Shown here: one piece after another, positions 6,910 through 13,867 of the stretch
Position numbering within the stretch: the stretch's first letter is position 1
Layout of the letters: each line of letters starts with the position of its first letter
From: an uncultured Gammaproteobacteria bacterium
GTDB lineage: Bacteria; Pseudomonadota; Gammaproteobacteria; GCA-2729495
DNA: 14,454 nt
Direction of reading: 5' to 3'
Assembly (NCBI GenBank): GCA_947258805.1
Contig: CAMYJV010000078.1
Span: forward strand, 1 to 14,454
The notes under the pieces: model-generated
Databases searched by the model: none
What the model saw: the letters and a program-made list of their open reading frames with translations, nothing else
What the model was told of the DNA's origin: nothing
Translations under genes and position numbers: made by a program

Positions 6910-8525
6910 TGGGTGACCGCCAGGATCGTGACTTCCCCTTTCAGCTCTGTCAGCGTGCTGCAAATGGCCGCTTCGGTTTCCGGATCCAGCGCGCTGGTGG
7001 CTTCGTCCAGGATCAGCAGGCGAGGATGATGCACCAGCGCGCGGGCGAGCATGATGCGCTGGCGCTGGCCGCCGGAAAAGCGTGAGCCGCGCTCCCCGGC
7101 AACCGTGTTTAGACCATCTTTCAGTCCTGATACGAATTCCCAGGCGCCGGCCGCGCGCAGCGCATATTCGATGTCATCGTCAGTGACGTCTGCTTCACCG
7201 AGGCTGATATTCTTTGCAATAGTGTCATGCAGCAGCAGGTTCTCCTGCGGCACATAGCCTACCTGCCTGCGCCATGCCCGCAGGTCGACCGTCTCCATTG
7301 GCCGGCCGTCGATCAGCACCTGGCCGCTATTGGGCCGGACCAGGCCCACGAGCAGATCGATGATGGTGGTCTTGCCGCTTCCTGACGGCCCGATCAACGT
7401 GGTCATCGAGCCAAAGGGCACATGCAGCGAAAGGCCATCCAACACTTTGTTGTCGCCGTAGGCGAAGCGAATGTCGCGCAGCTCGAGATCTGAAGAAAAC
7501 TTCACGTAGTCGCCGGACGGTAGTTCTTCAGACACGGCCGCCGCTTCATCGATGCGATGTCGCACTGACCAGTAGGCGGGTTCCCGCACTATCATTTTCT
7601 GGTACTGCTTTTGAATATTGCCAATCATGGTGGCCAGTTTGCCGGCCACCAGGGCCATCACCGTTACGGTCGATACCGCCATGTCGAACTGGACCAACGC
7701 GAGGTAAATGCCGAGGGAAATGAAGGCCGCAAAGAGCGGTTCCTGGGCCGAATCGAGGGCCGCTCGGCCCAGCACCTGTTTGCGCAGCGCCTTGTTGAGC
7801 AAATGCGTCTCGTGCTCGAGGAGGTTGTTGGAGACTTCCCCACGGTCCATGGCCTTGAAGGGTTTTACCGACTGCAGGGTGTCCGTGAGCCGGCCCAGCA
7901 GAGAGTGGTACACCTTGGTCTGCTGCTGGCCGGCCTTCTTCGACATCCGCACCAGGCCTTGCGAAACGAAGACGATGAATGCACTGGCGACCAGGCAGAA
8001 CACAGTGGCCTGCCAGGAAATACTGACTGCGACCAAGGCGTAGACCAGGGCCTGGACCACCGAGGCGAGCAGCCGCGTGCCGAAGATGAAGGCCTCGGTG
8101 ACGCGCATGGTTTCGGCGGCCATCGCATTGGCCATCTGGCCAACCGACTGATTAATGAAATACGACCACTGCGACCGCATCACTGCCCGCAGCAGCTCTA
8201 CGCGCAGATCGGTTGTTATCTGCGCGGCGATATAGCCCACCTTGCGATTGGCATATAGCAACAGGCCGTTTTTCGCGACCAGGCCCATCACGATGATGAT
8301 CAGCAGCAGGCCCAGGCTCGGAGTCAGGCCCAGGCCGCTCAGCGCATTTTCCGCCCAGCGTCCGAGCGGCGTGCGTTCGCCGTCGGCCTCGCCGAGTATG
8401 AGGTTCAGTGTGGGCAGCAGCGCAGTCAGGCTCACGCCTTCCAGCGCCGTCGCGAATATCAGCGCCAGCACCAGGCCGATGCTCTGTGAACGGTAGATAG
8501 TGAGTAGGGTGCCGATCAGACGCAT
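6810..8525 (-). CDS. ABC exporter half-transporter (MsbA-like, TMD-NBD)
   Basis: This 571-aa protein fuses an N-terminal exporter-type membrane domain to a C-terminal ATPase, the layout of lipid and peptide exporters that work as dimers in the inner membrane. Hydrophobic segments lie at about 15-45, 70-93, 150-190 and 260-300. The ATPase has Walker A GPSGSGKTT (379-387), Q-loop VPQEN (425-429), ABC signature FSGGQRQR (483-490, with F in place of the usual L), Walker B LLILDEATSALD (503-514) and H-loop THQ (H539). It lies between two ELM1-family genes, next to sphingolipid genes, so a glycolipid or sphingolipid substrate is plausible (inference). The ATG at 8523-8525 has no clear Shine-Dalgarno. 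The 3' end overlaps the convergent ELM1 gene by 100 bp. Confidence 0.9.
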   Translation of the reverse strand: MRLIGTLLTIYRSQSIGLVLALIFATALEGVSLTALLPTLNLILGEADGERTPLGRWAENALSGLGLTPSLGLLLIIIVMGLVAKNGLLLYANRKVGYIAAQITTDLRVELLRAVMRSQWSYFINQSVGQMANAMAAETMRVTEAFIFGTRLLASVVQALVYALVAVSISWQATVFCLVASAFIVFVSQGLVRMSKKAGQQQTKVYHSLLGRLTDTLQSVKPFKAMDRGEVSNNLLEHETHLLNKALRKQVLGRAALDSAQEPLFAAFISLGIYLALVQFDMAVSTVTVMALVAGKLATMIGNIQKQYQKMIVREPAYWSVRHRIDEAAAVSEELPSGDYVKFSSDLELRDIRFAYGDNKVLDGLSLHVPFGSMTTLIGPSGSGKTTIIDLLVGLVRPNSGQVLIDGRPMETVDLRAWRRQVGYVPQENLLLHDTIAKNISLGEADVTDDDIEYALRAAGAWEFVSGLKDGLNTVAGERGSRFSGGQRQRIMLARALVHHPRLLILDEATSALDPETEAAICSTLTELKGEVTILAVTHQSALAAVSDRVYRVVDGRFAEEPASTPRLAES

Positions 8526-8705
8526 GGCAGGAAGTGAGCGGAGGTGGATCCTCGGCGCAGAGCATAGCCGGGATGGAGTTCGTCGGCCACAGTGCAGCCA
8601 GCCCGGGTTTTCATGTTAACGCTGGTGGTCTCGCCGCGTGCCGTGCGCTGCGCCGCGGGGCAGTTTATCCTGCGGCCACCTGAGACCGGACCGCCATCGA
8701 TCAAC

Positions 8706-9794
8706 ATGCCACTCCGCGCCGATGCGCCGCTGCCCCGAGTCTGGACCTTGCTGGGGTACAAGGCTGGCGACAATACGCAGGTGCGCAGTCTTGCCGCGGC
8801 GCTGGCCTGGCCGTGGGAGCCGCGGCAGCTGCACTACCGCTCCACCGAGCTGCTTAGCAACCTGTTTCTCGGCCCGACGCTGGCGGGCGTAAAGCCGCAC
8901 GAGTCCGATGCGTTGGAGCCGCCGTGGCCCGACCTGGTGATTACGTCGGGCCGGCGGAATGAACCGGTGGCGAGATGGATTCGCGCAGCGTCGGGTCAGC
9001 ACACCAAACTGGTGCAGGTGGGCCGATCCTGGTCCCGGCCGTCGGCCTTCGACCTGGTACTGACCACCCCGCAATACCAGGTGCCTGCCGCGGCTAACGT
9101 GGTGGAGCTGCAGTTGCCGCTGCACGGGATCACGGCGGCGCAGCTCGGGCAGGCGGCTCAGCAGTGGGCGCCGCGCTTTGCGTCGCTGCCGAAGCCGCGC
9201 GTCGTGGTGCTGGTGGGAGGCAATAGCGGCTCTTTCCTGCTCACTGCAGATCGGGTTCGCCAGTTGCGGGCGGTGGCCGAGAAACTGGCGAAGACCACCG
9301 GCGGGTCGCTCTGCATTTCTGACAGCGCTCGCACGCCGGCGGCCGCGCGCGACGCGCTGTTCACTGATACGGAAGTGCCGCACTATTTTTTCCGCTGGGG
9401 CAGCGACGCGGGCAACAACCCGTATCTTGGCTATCTCGCGCTGGGAGATTGTTTTGTCGTCACCGGCGACAGCCTGTCGATGGTTGCCGAGGCCTGTGCC
9501 ACCGGGAAACCGGTCTACCTCATGCATCCCCAGCAGCACCCGGTGCCGCTGGACAGTGAGCCGGCACCAGGGCCGGACTGGCTCCGCCCCGGCTGGTATG
9601 GCTGGCGGCCGGTGTCGCACCGGCTGGCTCAGCGGCTCGGACCGCGGCGCATGCGCCGGGATGTGCCGGCCCTGTTGCAGGCACTGGTGGACAGCGGGCG
9701 CGCGGCCTGGCTCGGCGGCGCCGAACCCGCTGCCCCGGTGGCGGGCAACCCGGATCTTGACCGGGCGGTAACGCGGGTAAAAGCCCTGTTCTGA
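8706..9794 (+). CDS. ELM1-family protein, putative GT-B glycosyltransferase (copy 2)
   Basis: This 362-aa paralogue of the gene at 5713-6909 has the same blocks in the same order: WTLLGYKAGDNTQ near the N-terminus, NEPVARWIRAA, VGRSWSRP, DLVLTTPQYQVP, VLVGGNSGSF, NNPYLGYLAL and VVTGDSLSMVAEACATGKPVY. The last block is the conserved C-terminal motif of ELM1 proteins and resembles the donor-binding region of GT-B enzymes. I chose the ATG at 8706 because alignment with copy 1 begins just after it; extending to GTG 8592 or ATG 8613 adds residues with no counterpart. It ends naturally at RVKALF, and its stop is 1 bp from the stop of the convergent GT8-like gene. It is divergent from the ABC transporter across 180 bp. 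The substrate is unknown. Confidence 0.85.
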   Translation: MPLRADAPLPRVWTLLGYKAGDNTQVRSLAAALAWPWEPRQLHYRSTELLSNLFLGPTLAGVKPHESDALEPPWPDLVITSGRRNEPVARWIRAASGQHTKLVQVGRSWSRPSAFDLVLTTPQYQVPAAANVVELQLPLHGITAAQLGQAAQQWAPRFASLPKPRVVVLVGGNSGSFLLTADRVRQLRAVAEKLAKTTGGSLCISDSARTPAAARDALFTDTEVPHYFFRWGSDAGNNPYLGYLALGDCFVVTGDSLSMVAEACATGKPVYLMHPQQHPVPLDSEPAPGPDWLRPGWYGWRPVSHRLAQRLGPRRMRRDVPALLQALVDSGRAAWLGGAEPAAPVAGNPDLDRAVTRVKALF

Positions 9795-9795
9795 C

Positions 9796-10731
9796 TCAGG
9801 CCGTCAGGGCCAGGGGCGGCTCGCCCGGCGGTGCCAGGGGCGATGTCCGGTCCAGCACGTCGAAGGCGTCGTGACGAATATGATTGCTGGCCATCTCGGC
9901 TTCGACCTCTGCCTTGGTCACGATGCCCCGGTCGAGGCACTCGCTGAGCAGGCCGAAGAACAGGCGCTCCTGGTTGGTGTCCGGGTGGCGGCGGTAGTTG
10001 CCCATCAGGCCATACTCGCCAAACAGCTTCCGGCGCGCCCGCATCAGCCAGGCCAGCGGCGGAAACAGCTTGAAGCGCTCCGCCGGGCGCCAGTCGATGG
10101 GCAGACCGGTTTTCCACGGCTGGGTGAGCCGGCGGGTGTTGTGCAGCATCTTGGTGCTTGCCGTGAGCCGGTCGAAATCGTTCCACTCATTCTCGAACAG
10201 GCCCAGGGTGTCTCGGTCTTCCAGCTTCAAACAGATCCAGTCATGGTAGTCGCGGGTGCCGGCAAACATTTCCAGGAAGCCCTGCTTCGCATCCCAGTGG
10301 CGCAACATTGCACAGTCGAGCAGCATCACGGACGAGGCCAGGCATTTGTCGACGTAGCCCTTAGGGCCCGAGCGGCGGCGGCACATGATGGCTTTGCCTT
10401 GCATGTCACGGGTCAGCAGTTCCCAGATGTCGCTCACGGCAAAAATGTCCGGGTCCATGACCACCGCACGACCCTGGTAGCCCATGAGTTCGGGCGGCGT
10501 GAATCGCAACGGCGTGAACGATTGCAGATCGTTATTCAGCCAGACCCGCTGCAGGCCGTCACGCAGGTATTCCTTGCCCTCTTGCTCCTGCAGCCATGGG
10601 TAATCATCCGTGCAGACGATGTGGACAGCAAACTTGTCCGTGTTCGACGAGTTGCGCCGCAACGCGTACTCGGCCACTTTGGCGCCAAGCATCTGCTTTG
10701 CATTGGTATGAATGAAAACGCCGTATTTCAC
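9796..10731 (-). CDS. GT8-like glycosyltransferase (GT-A fold)
   Basis: This 311-aa protein looks like a GT-A-fold, GT8-like sugar transferase. The N-terminus YGVFIHTNAKQMLGAKVAEYALRR is followed by HIVCTDDYPW. A DxD-type metal/nucleotide motif sits in VVMDPDIF (90-97). LASSVMLLDCA (131-141) corresponds to the usual NSGVMLIN block, and TKMLHNTRRLTQPWKTG (193-209) resembles the C-terminal H...KPW block of GT8 enzymes. There is no signal peptide or membrane segment, so it is probably cytoplasmic. The start is GTG (10729-10731), supported by a strong AGGAG (10738-10742) six bases upstream. It is convergent with ELM1 copy 2 at a 1-bp gap and lies 104 bp downstream of the frameshifted nucleotidyltransferase on the same strand. 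Donor and acceptor are unknown. Confidence 0.75.
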   Translation of the reverse strand: MKYGVFIHTNAKQMLGAKVAEYALRRNSSNTDKFAVHIVCTDDYPWLQEQEGKEYLRDGLQRVWLNNDLQSFTPLRFTPPELMGYQGRAVVMDPDIFAVSDIWELLTRDMQGKAIMCRRRSGPKGYVDKCLASSVMLLDCAMLRHWDAKQGFLEMFAGTRDYHDWICLKLEDRDTLGLFENEWNDFDRLTASTKMLHNTRRLTQPWKTGLPIDWRPAERFKLFPPLAWLMRARRKLFGEYGLMGNYRRHPDTNQERLFFGLLSECLDRGIVTKAEVEAEMASNHIRHDAFDVLDRTSPLAPPGEPPLALTA

Positions 10732-10737
10732 GCGCGA

Positions 10738-10742
10738 CTCCT
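10738..10742 (-). promoter_or_regulatory. Shine-Dalgarno AGGAG for the GT8-like gene
   Basis: AGGAG on the minus strand lies six bases upstream of the GTG start at 10731. It is one of the few strong ribosome binding sites in the window and decides in favour of the GTG start. Confidence 0.7.
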
Positions 10743-10791
10743 GCTGAACGCGGCACTGACTGCCGCCGCTTGCCCATCGCCAAGAATTTTA

Positions 10792-10832
10792 GACTTAAAG
10801 TCCGCGGCCGTGTAGGGCTACTGTCACACGGC
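10792..10832 (-). other. palindrome and hairpin between two minus-strand genes
   Basis: An 11-bp palindrome (GACTT-A-AAGTC, 10792-10802) is followed by a 7-bp inverted repeat, GCCGTGT (10807-10813) / ACACGGC (10826-10832), with a 12-nt loop. They lie just after the stop of the nucleotidyltransferase gene (10836) and before the GT8-like gene. No T-tract follows the hairpin on the minus strand, so a classical intrinsic terminator is not supported. It could be an mRNA-processing or protein-binding site, or chance. Confidence 0.3.
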
Positions 10833-10835
10833 GCG

Positions 10836-11683
10836 CTAGCGAAAAACCCCGTCCCGATACAATCGCCAGGCGAAGCCCCAGATATGCAGCACGGGCCGGC
10901 GCCGCACGCGCTCCGGAACGTCGATCTGCTGCCCCGAATGCCGCTCCAGCTTCCAGACCAGGTAGTCCAGGCCGCCGTCGAACGTGTACCAGCCCTTGAG
11001 TAAGCGCAGCACGGAGCCGCATTTGCCCACCAGCCGGCGCAGCCACCAGCGGGCGCGCGGGACAAATTGAGCGGGTTGCGTTGCAGGCAGCTGCAGCTCG
11101 GCGGTGACGGCCTCGAAGTAATCTTTGTCCTGGGCGACGAGCTCGGCCGCGCGTTGCGGTGATTCTGCGCGCAGTTCGCAACCGAAAGTCAGGCCGAGAG
11201 CGTCGCGCCAGAGGCGGCGAAGGTTCTCACCGCCTGGGCGCGCAACGTGTGCACCCGGCTGAGCGTGTCGGCGTCCCGTGCATACAGCACCGCGCTGCGC
11301 TGGGCAAAACGGGCCCACGTAAACACGGCCAGGCGTTTTGCGGCCACTAGCCCCGGCAGGTGGTCCAGCCCGAAGACATTGTATTTGCAGCGCAGCGTCT
11401 GGCCACCGTCCTGGGCTTCGAGATAGAACACGTTCGGTGCCAGCAGCCGGTTCAGCGCGGCCAGGACAGGAGAGTGATAGGCGCGGTAGTTGTCGATAAT
11501 GACGTGCAGATCGATCACGCTGTCGCCGAGTTCGCCGGTTCGCAGGCAGGAACCGTAGAACAGGATCACGGCCAGCGAATCACCGAAGCGCAACTGCAGC
11601 GCACGCGTCAGCGACGCCAGCGCGACCGGTGCTGGGCGATCGGCATCGGCGGCCAGGTAGCGGGTCAGACCGTCGTGGTCCAC
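10836..11683 (-). pseudogene. Tam41/Mmp37-like nucleotidyltransferase, split by a frameshift
   Basis: Two minus-strand reading frames together look like one protein. The upstream frame (11683 to stop at 11189) carries a nucleotidyltransferase-type LFYGSCLRTG (41-50), VIDLHVIIDNYRAYHS (56-71), APNVFYLEAQ (82-91), LRCKYNVFGLD (97-107) and FTWARFAQ (121-128). This pattern recalls the mitochondrial CDP-diacylglycerol synthase Tam41 (YGS, acidic pair, KYxV). The other frame, meaningful from about 11228, continues with LRRLWRDALGLTFGCELRAE, VLRLLKGWYTFDGGLDYLVWKLERHSG and RPVLHIWGFAWRLYRDG, then stops at 10836. Restoring one base near 11205-11240 would give about 282 aa. The start is GTG 11683 or TTG 11689; there is no ATG. 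Whether this is a pseudogene, a programmed shift or a sequencing error is open. In context it could transfer CMP to a phosphatidate-like or ceramide-phosphate lipid (inference). Confidence 0.6.
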
Positions 11684-11725
11684 GTTCAAAAAAGATGTCT
11701 CGCGCTGACGCGGGGTGCAGACGCT

Positions 11726-11754
11726 TATAATACGCGCGCCTCGGCGCTGGCCAA
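11726..11754. promoter_or_regulatory. bidirectional promoter between nucleotidyltransferase and metallophosphoesterase genes
   Basis: The plus strand has a perfect TATAAT (11726-11731), with a weak -35 candidate CTGACG (11705-11710) at 15-bp spacing, 27 bases before the ATG at 11759. The overlapping bases read TATTAT on the minus strand (11727-11732), with TTGGCC (11749-11754) at 16-bp spacing, leading to the minus-strand start at 11683/11689. One AT-rich centre could therefore serve both genes. The evidence is motif matching only. Confidence 0.45.
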
Positions 11755-11758
11755 ATGC

Positions 11759-12673
11759 ATGACAAATGAGTCTTTCTCTATTGCGCACTTGTCGGATCCC
11801 CACCTGACCCTGCCGGAACCCGGGGGCTGGCGACAACTGTGCAACAAGCGAGTGCTGGGACTGATGTCCTGGCGCCGTCGCCGGCGGTTCGCCCATCAGC
11901 CCGGCGTGCTGAATGCCCTGGTAGCCGACCTGCACGCGCGAAACCCTGATCACACGGTGGTCACGGGGGATCTGACGCAGATCGGTTTGCCCGGCGAGTT
12001 CGCCCAGGCTCGGGCGTGGCTGGAGCGCCTCGGTGATCCGCGTGCTGTGACTGTGATTCCTGGAAACCACGACGCGTATGTCCGCGAGCGCTGGGACAGC
12101 ACTTTCGAACTGTGGCGGGAGTATCTGGCCTCCGATGGCGCGGACAGCTGGTCGGCCGGGGACTATCCCAGCCTCCGCGTCAGGGGCCCGGTGGCCATTG
12201 TCGGGATCAATACGGCGATCCCTGCGGATGTCTTGCGGGCGGTAGGGCGTGTGGGCAAATCTCAGCGCGGGCGGCTGGCCGGCCGGTTGCGGGAACTCGA
12301 TGGTCAGGACCTGTTTCGGCTGGCCCTGGTGCATCATGCGCCCGTGCCCGGCGTCGACCCGTGGCGCAAGCGTTTACTCGATGGGCGCGAGACCTCGCAG
12401 GTGCTGGCCGAGGGCAAAGCGCACCTGGTGCTGCACGGTCACGATCACCGCACGCGCTGGTCCAGCATTGCGGCGACTCCAGCTATCCCAGTCGTGGCGG
12501 TGCCGTCCGCGTCGTTCGGCCTGGCGGTAGCCGACAAGCTCGCGCGCTATCACGTGTATCACCTGCGTCGGCCTGCCGGCAGGTGGGAAGCCGAGGTAGA
12601 GGTGCGGGGCCTGCGCGACGGTAGCTTCGTTGAACTGGAACGCCGCGTCCTGACAATTCCCGACTACACCTGA
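11759..12673 (+). CDS. calcineurin-like metallophosphoesterase
   Basis: This 304-aa protein has the complete dinuclear-metal motif set of the metallophosphoesterase superfamily: HLSDPHL (D13, H15), VVTGDLT (G70-D71), PGNHD (101-105), VHHAP (191-195) and LHGHDH (225-230). Members include the cyclic-nucleotide phosphodiesterase CpdA and the lipid A enzyme LpxH. It is not obviously either, and in this neighbourhood a phospholipid or sphingolipid head-group intermediate is a possible substrate (inference). There is no signal peptide, so it acts in the cytoplasm or at the inner face of the membrane. I chose the ATG at 11759 because the metal motif begins ten residues later and TATAAT lies just upstream; the frame stays open back to 11360 but that part is antisense to the nucleotidyltransferase. 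The 3' end overlaps the convergent NTP transferase gene by 10 bp. Confidence 0.88.
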   Translation: MTNESFSIAHLSDPHLTLPEPGGWRQLCNKRVLGLMSWRRRRRFAHQPGVLNALVADLHARNPDHTVVTGDLTQIGLPGEFAQARAWLERLGDPRAVTVIPGNHDAYVRERWDSTFELWREYLASDGADSWSAGDYPSLRVRGPVAIVGINTAIPADVLRAVGRVGKSQRGRLAGRLRELDGQDLFRLALVHHAPVPGVDPWRKRLLDGRETSQVLAEGKAHLVLHGHDHRTRWSSIAATPAIPVVAVPSASFGLAVADKLARYHVYHLRRPAGRWEAEVEVRGLRDGSFVELERRVLTIPDYT

Positions 12674-13455
12674 TTCGCCGGGTCGGTGCGCAGAAGTGTG
12701 CGCGCGAATTCGAGATCGCCCACGGTGTCCACGTCAAGCGCAGCCCGGGCATCGCTGAGCAGCTTCGTATCGATGGTCATCTGCATGCGTTTGGACAACA
12801 GGCGCAGCGCTCTCGGCAGACTCAAAAGGCCGGTCAGATAACCGGCAACGGCCGCGGGGCCGAGAATGCTAACGACCCGCCAGGGGGTCTTGCGCGACTG
12901 TTCCACTCGCTGCCACTCGGTCATCAGCCGCCGGCCGCGCGGGGTGCGAAACAGGAACAGGTTGGTGCCGCAGTACGCCTCCCCGGCAAAGCGAAGGGCC
13001 GTGCAGCGGGCAGTCGGGTATTGCGCCATCACGTCGGCGTATCGGACCAGTCCGGCAGTGACGTCACCGGGCTCGCCATCCGGGGCGGCGAGCAGTTCCG
13101 AGAGCATGCCCGTGGTCAGCAGCGGGTGGTCCGCGGTGGTGAGCAGGATGCCCTGTTGCGGCGGTATGTCGGCCGCTGCCCGCGCCGCGCTGCGGGCCGG
13201 TGAGGTGTCACCCTCATGCCACTGGGCAAACCCCGGGAAGCCTGCCAGGCCGGGATTCAGCGCATTCCGTAGCTCTGGATTGCCCACGACCCGGCACTCC
13301 GCGAAGCGCCCGGACTGCGCGAGAGTGGCCAAAACCCGCTCCAGCAGGGTCTGGCCACCCACATCTGCCAGGACCTTGCAGGGGACCCCGGCCGCCTGGG
13401 CCACGGTCCCGCCCGGAGCCCGCTCGCCGGCCAGCAGGATTACAGAATAACTCAT
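12664..13455 (-). CDS. MobA-like NTP transferase (GT-A fold nucleotidyltransferase)
   Basis: This 263-aa protein begins with the nucleotidyltransferase signature VILLAGERAPGG (5-16), a variant of the usual LAGGxxxR loop. The conserved lysine is in PCKVLADVGG (K27), followed by LLERVL, and the metal-binding aspartate is in LLTTADHPLLT. Family members activate a phosphorylated sugar, alcohol or polyol with CTP or GTP, giving an NDP-linked precursor. The C-terminal part, after about residue 180, is longer than a bare MobA domain, with a hydrophobic stretch VVSILGPAAVAGYLTGLLSLP that could be a membrane-associated helix. From memory, an NTP transferase also sits among the ceramide head-group genes of Caulobacter; I cannot check that here. 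The ATG at 13453-13455 starts the fold exactly. No good Shine-Dalgarno is visible. The gene is convergent with the metallophosphoesterase. Confidence 0.8.
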   Translation of the reverse strand: MSYSVILLAGERAPGGTVAQAAGVPCKVLADVGGQTLLERVLATLAQSGRFAECRVVGNPELRNALNPGLAGFPGFAQWHEGDTSPARSAARAAADIPPQQGILLTTADHPLLTTGMLSELLAAPDGEPGDVTAGLVRYADVMAQYPTARCTALRFAGEAYCGTNLFLFRTPRGRRLMTEWQRVEQSRKTPWRVVSILGPAAVAGYLTGLLSLPRALRLLSKRMQMTIDTKLLSDARAALDVDTVGDLEFARTLLRTDPANQV

Positions 13456-13867
13456 AGGATACAGATACTTATGTAATTTCCGGGCCGTGTAGCCGGCCGT
13501 TTTCCGGCTTTTCCGGGCCTTGGGCCAATTGCAGGCCTGAGACAAAAAGTGCGAAATCCGACCTGATTTGGGGTTTCCGTGACGCCATATATCAGTAACA
13601 TACGCGATTGGGTTTTGTGGGACCGGGCTGCAAGGACCTGTTCGGTCGGACCGCCAACGTGAGGTAGACTCTTGGCCGTTGGGGTTGTTGGCCGAATTTT
13701 TTGGTGCCCATCGGTAGTCCAATCTGTGCGCGTGCTAGCCGGGCTTGTCACCACGGCTGGAGCATCACGAGCGATAAGTTTATGTGCAGTTATTCTGTAG
13801 GGCGGCAACGCCAGGGGAAAGTACTGCCGTAGTGGTGTGACCGGGTTTTTTTGGGAGGGCGATTTTT
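13456..13867. promoter_or_regulatory. 412-bp divergent intergenic region with short repeats
   Basis: No convincing gene is present in the only long gene-free stretch of the window. It separates the divergent NTP transferase and acyl-AMP ligase genes and must hold both promoters, but I could not place a clean -35/-10 pair. Visible structure includes three TTTCCGG copies (13477, 13501, 13510), two of them within a 10-bp identical unit TTTCCGGGCC. Three GGACC copies occur at exact 14-bp steps (13620, 13634, 13648), and two TTGGCCG direct repeats (13672, 13688) are 16 bp apart. A small GGCG/CGCC hairpin lies near 13802-13813. Confidence 0.5.
13853..13859 (+). promoter_or_regulatory. Shine-Dalgarno GGGAGGG for the acyl-AMP ligase
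   Basis: GGGAGGG lies eight bases upstream of the ATG at 13868 and is a strong ribosome binding site that fixes this start. Confidence 0.7.

Noticed and set aside
8592..8705. N-terminal extension of ELM1 copy 2 from GTG 8592 or ATG 8613
   Set aside because: The extension has no counterpart in copy 1 and does not look like a signal peptide; the ATG at 8706 sits just before the conserved domain.
10807..10832. Intrinsic terminator after the nucleotidyltransferase
   Set aside because: The hairpin lacks a following T-tract on the minus strand and has a 12-nt loop; recorded only as a structure.
11360..11758. Long plus-strand extension upstream of the metallophosphoesterase
   Set aside because: It is antisense to the nucleotidyltransferase coding region and the catalytic fold begins only after 11759.
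13456..13808. Minus-strand open frames upstream of the NTP transferase
   Set aside because: The translations are low-complexity and unlike any family, and the gene starts cleanly at the ATG 13455.
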